In this document: positions 30,823-34,858 of the stretch, in pieces
How positions within the stretch are numbered: the stretch's first letter is position 1
How the letters are laid out: every line of letters begins with the position of its first letter
Assembly (NCBI GenBank): GCA_003576855.1
Contig: QEVI01000009.1
Coordinates: forward strand, 1 to 34,858
DNA from: Planctomycetota bacterium
GTDB lineage: Bacteria > Planctomycetota > Planctomycetia > Pirellulales > Lacipirellulaceae
DNA: 34,858 bases
Direction of reading: 5' to 3'
Position numbers and translations under genes: made by a program
Notes under the pieces: generated by a model
What the model saw: the letters and a program-made list of their open reading frames with translations, nothing else
Databases searched by the model: none
What the model was told of the DNA's origin: nothing

Positions 30823-32208
30823 TCAGCCGAGCAGCGGCTCCTCGTTTACGAATTCCAGCGTCTGGCGTCGCTCGACGAGCGACACCGCCACGAACAGCGA
30901 AATCGGTCCCAGACGGCCGATGAACATCGCCAGGCTAATGACCAGCTTACCCGCGTCCGACAACACCGGCGTAATCCCCGTGCTCAGGCCCACCGTGCCC
31001 AGCGCCGACACCACCTCAAACAGCAAATCGAGGAATCGGCGGTTCGAATCGTGCTGCAGGACGCCCTGCCGCTCGATCACCAGCATGGCCGTGAGAATGC
31101 AGATGATCACCGTCCCGAAGACCATGATCAGCGCCGTCGCCCGGCTGGCCAGCTCCTGCGGAATCGTGCGGCGAAACACGTTGATCCGCCCCGCGCCCCG
31201 AAAACGCGACCACGCCGATAGCAAGAGCACGCTCAACGTGCTCACCTTGAACCCGCCCGCCGTCGAGCACGGGCCGGCGCCAATGGCCATCAAAATGATC
31301 GACAGAAACAGCGTGGCGTCGGTCAGCGCCCCGACGTCTACCGTGTTGAACCCCGCCGTGCGGCAGGTCACGGCGTGAAAGAACGACGCCAAACCTCGCT
31401 TCCACCACGGCATGTCGTGCAGCACGTTGCCCGATTCCAAGAACAAAAACCCCGCGACGCTGATCGCCAGCAGCAGCGCCGTTCCCAGCAGCATGATCTT
31501 GCTGTGCAAGTGCAAGCGCTGCCAGGGCCCGTGCCCGTCTCGTCCAGTCTGCCGGTAGACGTCCAGGATCACCGGGTACCCGATGCCGCCGACGATGATC
31601 AACGTGCAGATCACCAGGTTGACGGCGGCGTCCCCCTGGTACCGCATCAGGTTGTCGTCGAACAGCCCGAAGCCCGCGTTGCAGAACGCCGAGATCGCGT
31701 GAAACACCCCGTGCCACAGCGCGGTCGCCAGATCCATGTCGTAGGCGGTCAAAAAACGCAACGTCAACAGCACGGCGCCGCACCCCTCGAACAGGGCCGT
31801 CGCCAGAATGACGTGGCCCAAGATCGATCGAAGGTCGGCGTGATCGGGCACGCCCAGCGTCTCGACGATGACCGTTCGCTGCCGCAGGCTCGCCCGGTTG
31901 CCGAGTTGCACCATCGCGAAGGTCGTCACCGTGATGATGCCGATGCCGCCAAGCTGAATCAGCGCCAGGATAATGGCCTGGCCGGTGAAGCTGAAATGAC
32001 TGCCGGTCGATCGCACCGACAGCCCCGTCACGCAGCACGCGCTGGTGGACGTAAACAGCGCGTCGACGAACGAAATCGGCTCGGCGCTCGGCTGGCGGCT
32101 GAACGACCGGTTCAGCAACACGCCGCCGATGAGAATGACCATGGCATACCACGCCAGCGATATCCGCGCCGGATACTTGACCAGTGCGCCTGCGTGTTGA
32201 GTAACCAA
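30823..32208 (-). CDS. TrkH/KtrB-type potassium uptake membrane protein
   Basis: A 461-residue potassium-translocating membrane protein. The four pore repeats, each with a selectivity-filter Gly, are recognisable: 'STSACCVTGLS', 'FHAISAFCNAGFGLF', 'TCRTAGFNTVDVG' and 'GAGPCSTAGGFKVST'. The length and the pairing with a single-RCK protein favour a KtrB-like role. The ion-driving force (Na or H) cannot be told. The start is placed at a TTG at 32208, which has CAGGGG (32217-32222) eight bases before it. The ATG at 32262 would add 18 residues without a ribosome site, and is the alternative. It precedes the RCK gene and follows sthA, all on the minus strand. Confidence 0.92.
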   Translation of the reverse strand: MVTQHAGALVKYPARISLAWYAMVILIGGVLLNRSFSRQPSAEPISFVDALFTSTSACCVTGLSVRSTGSHFSFTGQAIILALIQLGGIGIITVTTFAMVQLGNRASLRQRTVIVETLGVPDHADLRSILGHVILATALFEGCGAVLLTLRFLTAYDMDLATALWHGVFHAISAFCNAGFGLFDDNLMRYQGDAAVNLVICTLIIVGGIGYPVILDVYRQTGRDGHGPWQRLHLHSKIMLLGTALLLAISVAGFLFLESGNVLHDMPWWKRGLASFFHAVTCRTAGFNTVDVGALTDATLFLSIILMAIGAGPCSTAGGFKVSTLSVLLLSAWSRFRGAGRINVFRRTIPQELASRATALIMVFGTVIICILTAMLVIERQGVLQHDSNRRFLDLLFEVVSALGTVGLSTGITPVLSDAGKLVISLAMFIGRLGPISLFVAVSLVERRQTLEFVNEEPLLG

Positions 32209-32216
32209 GCCTGAAA

Positions 32217-32222
32217 CCCCTG
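32217..32222 (-). promoter_or_regulatory. Ribosome site favouring a TTG start for the Trk/Ktr channel
   Basis: CAGGGG on the minus strand ends eight bases before the TTG at 32208. The upstream ATG at 32262 has no such site. Confidence 0.4.
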
Positions 32223-32303
32223 GGCGGCAAAAGGAATCGTTGTACCAAACCGCCCCGCCCATGCGCAGTGGGGCGCCGCGTGACCGGCTGGCGAGCCGAT
32301 GCC

Positions 32304-32318
32304 CGCCCCACCGGGGCG
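32304..32318 (-). terminator. Possible weak hairpin after sthA
   Basis: CGCCCC and GGGGCG can pair around a three-base loop, between the sthA stop and the channel gene. No T-run follows, so it is at most a weak terminator or a partial block. Confidence 0.3.
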
Positions 32319-32373
32319 ATCCCCGACCGCCGCCGCCCGCCCGCTGGGCTCCCCGACGCGGGGCCGGCTCCGT

Positions 32374-33789
32374 CTACCGCACGTGGTGCAGCTTGTTAAG
32401 GCCGTTGTACGCCGCCACCTTGTAGCACTCGGCCAGCGTCGGGTAGTTGAACACGTTGTTAATGAAGTAGTCGGCCGTCCCGTCCAGCGCCATCACCGCC
32501 TGGCCGATATGGATCAGTTCCGTCGCGCCGCTGCCGATGGCGTGGACGCCGACGATCCGGTGCGTCTCCTGGTGAATCAGCAATTTGAGCATCCCCAGGT
32601 CGTCGCCCAGCAGCTTGCCGCGGGCGATCTCGCGATAGTGGGCCACGCCCGATTCGTAGGGCACCCCTTCGGCGGTAAGCTGCTCTTCGGTCTTGCCGAC
32701 CATCGAAATCTCGGGCACCGCGTAAACGCCATAGGGAAACAGCGACGTGTTGTAATTGCCCACCTCGCACTGCCCGAACGCATGGCAGATCGCCCGCCGA
32801 CCCTGTTCCATCGACGTCGAGGCCAGCGCCGGAAAGCCAATCACGTCCCCCGCCGCGTAGACGTGCTCCACCGCCGTCTGGTAGTGCTCGTTCACTTCAA
32901 GCCGTTCGCGATCGTCGCACGCCAGCCCGATGCGGTCGATCCCCAGCGACTTGCAGACCCCCTGTCGGCCGACGGCGTACAGCAGCGTCTCGGCCCGCAA
33001 GGTCTTGCCGGATTCCAGCTTCGCCTGCACGAGCCGCTGCACCTTGCCATGGTGCGTCTCGACCTCTTCGATGCTGCTGACCTTCTCGCCCAGCCGCAGC
33101 GTGATGCCCTTTTGTCGCATGAAGTATTGAAAGGCGTCGACGATCTCGCGGTCGAGGAATCCCAATAGCCGCGTCCGGCCGTCGACCAGCGTCACCCGCA
33201 CGCCGAGCGTCGCCATGATGCAGGCGTATTCCACCCCCACGACACCGCCGCCGACGACGATCATCGTCTTCGGCAAGCCTTCGAGCGACAGAATCTCGTC
33301 GCTGGTGAAAATCGTGCGGTCATTGAACGGCGTCGTCGCCGGCCGCGCCGGCACGGTGCCGACGGCAATCAGGAACTTGTCCGCCTCGACGACCTCGCTC
33401 CCCGCGGGGCGGTGGATCCGCAGTTGCCGCGGGCCTTCAAACTCGGCCCGCCCCCAGATTAGTTCGATGCGGTTCTTCTCGAACTGCCGCCGAATCACCT
33501 CCCACTCGTGCCGAATCACTTGCTGCGATACGGCCGTCAGGTCGGCGATCGTGATGTCCCGTTTCACCTGCAGCGTGCTGCCGAACAGCCCGCGATGGTG
33601 CGCCCCGGTAAGGTGCAGCGCCGCCTCGCGGAGGGCCTTCGAGGGAATCGTGCCGGTGTTGATCTGCGTGCCGCCCAGCACCTGCGCCTTTTCGACGATG
33701 GCCACGCGCTTTCCCAGCTTGGCAGCCTGAATGGCCCCCTTTTGACCGGCCGGACCGGTCCCAATCACAATGCAATCAAAGTGTTTCAT
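32374..33789 (-). CDS. sthA: Soluble pyridine nucleotide transhydrogenase
   Basis: A 471-residue FAD flavoprotein of the pyridine nucleotide-disulfide oxidoreductase superfamily, which exchanges hydride between NADPH and NAD. The FAD site is 'CIVIGTGPAGQKGAIQAAKLG', the NAD(P) site is 'MIVVGGGVVGVEYACIMATLG', and the second FAD motif is 'VYAAGDVIG'. At the place of the redox disulfide the sequence reads GGTQINTGTIPSK, lacking both cysteines, which is the mark of SthA against lipoamide dehydrogenase or glutathione reductase. The C-terminal dimer interface 'VFNYPTLAECYKVAAYNGLN' matches SthA, including a Tyr-Pro-Thr-Leu-Ala segment. The ATG at 33789 has GGAAGG at 33798-33803. It is divergent from rarA and precedes the Trk/Ktr genes. 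Confidence 0.95.
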   Translation of the reverse strand: MKHFDCIVIGTGPAGQKGAIQAAKLGKRVAIVEKAQVLGGTQINTGTIPSKALREAALHLTGAHHRGLFGSTLQVKRDITIADLTAVSQQVIRHEWEVIRRQFEKNRIELIWGRAEFEGPRQLRIHRPAGSEVVEADKFLIAVGTVPARPATTPFNDRTIFTSDEILSLEGLPKTMIVVGGGVVGVEYACIMATLGVRVTLVDGRTRLLGFLDREIVDAFQYFMRQKGITLRLGEKVSSIEEVETHHGKVQRLVQAKLESGKTLRAETLLYAVGRQGVCKSLGIDRIGLACDDRERLEVNEHYQTAVEHVYAAGDVIGFPALASTSMEQGRRAICHAFGQCEVGNYNTSLFPYGVYAVPEISMVGKTEEQLTAEGVPYESGVAHYREIARGKLLGDDLGMLKLLIHQETHRIVGVHAIGSGATELIHIGQAVMALDGTADYFINNVFNYPTLAECYKVAAYNGLNKLHHVR

Positions 33790-34136
33790 CGAGGCGACCT
33801 TCCTGGGCGAGCCGCTGGGCACTATCGAAAGCTAGCCTGCAAAATCGGGGGCAAAGCGCCAATCGGCCCGCCCCCTCCCGCAATGCGGGCCGCTGTCGCC
33901 AGCGCCGCGCCAACCACGCCACTAGCCGCCGCTCAACGAGCGGCCGGAGCGGCCAAAGCGCCCGCGCCTAGCGTGCGGATTATTCCAGCAGCGCCAGTAG
34001 CCGCCGCTCAACGAGCGGCCGGAGCGCGCCTCACGGGCGTTCGGGTTATTCCACCCATCGCCGCCGCGCACCTCGTATACAATTCCAGTCGCACCGTTGC
34101 GACCGTCAATAACTCCACCCCTGGCTGGCCCGGTAC
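33790..34136. other. Divergent spacer carrying repeats
   Basis: This 347-bp spacer separates sthA and rarA. It holds two copies of a 29-bp repeat. A TACAAT at 34078-34083 lies about 55 bases before rarA and could be its -10, but no -35 is found at the right distance. No credible gene is present. Confidence 0.4.
33923..34026. repeat. Two 29-bp direct repeats, each with a hairpin
   Basis: An identical 29-bp sequence starting TAGCCGCCGC and ending GGCCGGAGCG occurs at 33923-33951 and 33998-34026, 75 bp apart. Each copy contains GCCGCTC-AAC-GAGCGGC, a 7-bp hairpin with a three-base loop. Beyond each copy an imperfect relative (GCGTGCGGATTATTCCA / GCGTTCGGGTTATTCCA) extends the unit. This is REP-like. 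Confidence 0.85.
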
Positions 34137-34858
34137 ATGTCGCTTTTCGCCGCCGCAGAGGATGACAATCGTCGAGCCGCCCAGCCCCTGGCGGCCAGGA
34201 TGCGGCCCCGCTCCCTCGCTGAATTCGTCGGCCAGCAGCATTTTCTTGGCGAGGGCAAGCTCCTCCGCCGGCTCATCAAGGCCGATCGGCTGACGGCGCT
34301 ATTGTTCTTCGGACCGCCAGGGACCGGCAAAACGACCCTCGCCCACCTGCTGGCCCACGAAACCGCGGCCCGATTCCGGCAGCTTAACGCTGTCACCAGC
34401 GGCGTGAAAGAACTCCGCTCGGTGCTCGACGAGGCCCGCGACGCGCTAGCGGCCGACGGCCGCCGTACGCTGCTGTTCATCGACGAAATCCACCGGTTCA
34501 ATCGCGCGCAGCAGGACGCCCTGTTGCCCGACGTCGAAGACGGCACGGTCGTCCTCGTCGGCGCGACGACGGCCAATCCGTTCTTTGCGGTCAACGATGC
34601 GCTGGTCAGCCGCGCCAGGGTCTTTGAATTCCAGCCGCTCAGCGCCGACGAAGTGAAGCTCCTCTTGCGGCGGGCAATCGCCGATCGCCAGCACGGCCTG
34701 GGGCGCCTGCCGATCGAGGCGGACGAAGACGCCCTCGACTTTTTGGCGACCACCTGCGACGGCGACGCCCGGCAGGCCCTTTCCGCGCTCGAAGTCGGCG
34801 TCCTATCGACCGACGAGCGGCCGATTCGCTTCACGCGGGCGTTGGCCGCCGAGTCCGT
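34137..34858 (+). CDS. rarA: RarA/MgsA replication-associated AAA ATPase, 5' part
   Basis: About 240 residues of the recombination factor RarA (MgsA), a clamp-loader-like AAA ATPase that acts at stalled forks. The frame is open to the window end. After a short N-terminal tail, 'PLAARMRPRSLAEFVGQQHFLG' is the family's first landmark. The Walker A GPPGTGKTT, 'LNAVTSGVKELRSVLDEAR', Walker B LFIDEIHRFNRAQQDALLP and sensor 1 GATTANPFF follow in order, and 'SRARVFEFQPLS' with 'CDGDARQALSALEVG' continues as in RarA. The normal length is about 440 residues, so the C-terminal half lies beyond the window. The ATG at 34137 is the first in frame before the conserved sequence; no strong ribosome site is seen. 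Confidence 0.95.
   Translation, partial: MSLFAAAEDDNRRAAQPLAARMRPRSLAEFVGQQHFLGEGKLLRRLIKADRLTALLFFGPPGTGKTTLAHLLAHETAARFRQLNAVTSGVKELRSVLDEARDALAADGRRTLLFIDEIHRFNRAQQDALLPDVEDGTVVLVGATTANPFFAVNDALVSRARVFEFQPLSADEVKLLLRRAIADRQHGLGRLPIEADEDALDFLATTCDGDARQALSALEVGVLSTDERPIRFTRALAAES

Noticed and set aside
31016-32311. Long minus-strand frame overlapping the potassium channel gene
   Set aside because: It is out of frame with the TrkH/KtrB pore repeats and is low in hydrophobic segments.

Overview
This is a high-GC window that reads as a chromosome segment of a planctomycete, most likely of the Pirellulales type. The indicators are a DUF1559 protein (prepilin-type N-terminus plus a C-terminal H-x9-DG motif), a small membrane protein opening with the RFSLRT-type sequence common in this phylum, ABC-2 transporter genes beside a large exported membrane protein, several large secreted proteins found in few other groups, and frequent GTG/TTG starts. 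The assignment is inference from gene content. No rRNA, tRNA, CRISPR array, prophage or insertion sequence was recognised.

Region 1 (1-8456, all +) is an envelope-spanning type II secretion / type IV pilus-like operon. In order it holds the 3' end of a GspF/PilC platform protein, two tandem GspG-like pilins, GspH-, GspI- and GspJ-like pseudopilins, a GspK/PilX-like protein, a PilM-PilN fusion (equivalent to GspL), a PilO/GspM-like protein, a GspD/PilQ secretin, and a lipoprotein with a PilP/GspC-like C-terminal domain. The order F-G-G-H-I-J-K-L-M-D-C resembles a gsp operon with D and C moved to the end. The last component looks like a PilP lipoprotein instead of a membrane-anchored GspC. A hairpin follows the better-expressed-looking pilin gene.

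Region 2 (8525-13762, -) is a tightly overlapping operon: small membrane protein, 758-residue exported membrane protein, ABC ATPase, ABC-2 permease. A divergent gene (13985-16705, +) encodes a 906-residue exported protein of unknown function. Region 3 (16749-20184, -) carries a predicted MFS exporter, cysK (cysteine synthase) and lipA (lipoyl synthase). A divergent gene (20553-21962, +) encodes a soluble Aer-like PAS protein with what looks like a degenerate chemoreceptor hairpin.

Region 4 (22229-26370, -) holds a sirohydrochlorin chelatase-like protein, an unknown exported protein with a basic tail, and a DUF1559 / small lipoprotein / secreted esterase operon. Region 5 (26551-29965, +) holds a GNAT acetyltransferase and two M16 peptidase genes, of which only the second keeps the zinc motif. 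Region 6 (30107-33789, -) encodes a Trk/Ktr potassium uptake pair and a soluble transhydrogenase (sthA). The window ends inside rarA (+).

The spacers are repeat-rich. Three of the four convergent junctions, one co-directional spacer and the sthA/rarA spacer hold tandem or inverted repeats. The most interesting leads are the hybrid secretion/pilus locus with its hairpin, the PAS/degenerate-MCP protein, the repeat-bounded spacers, and a candidate leaderless lipA promoter.
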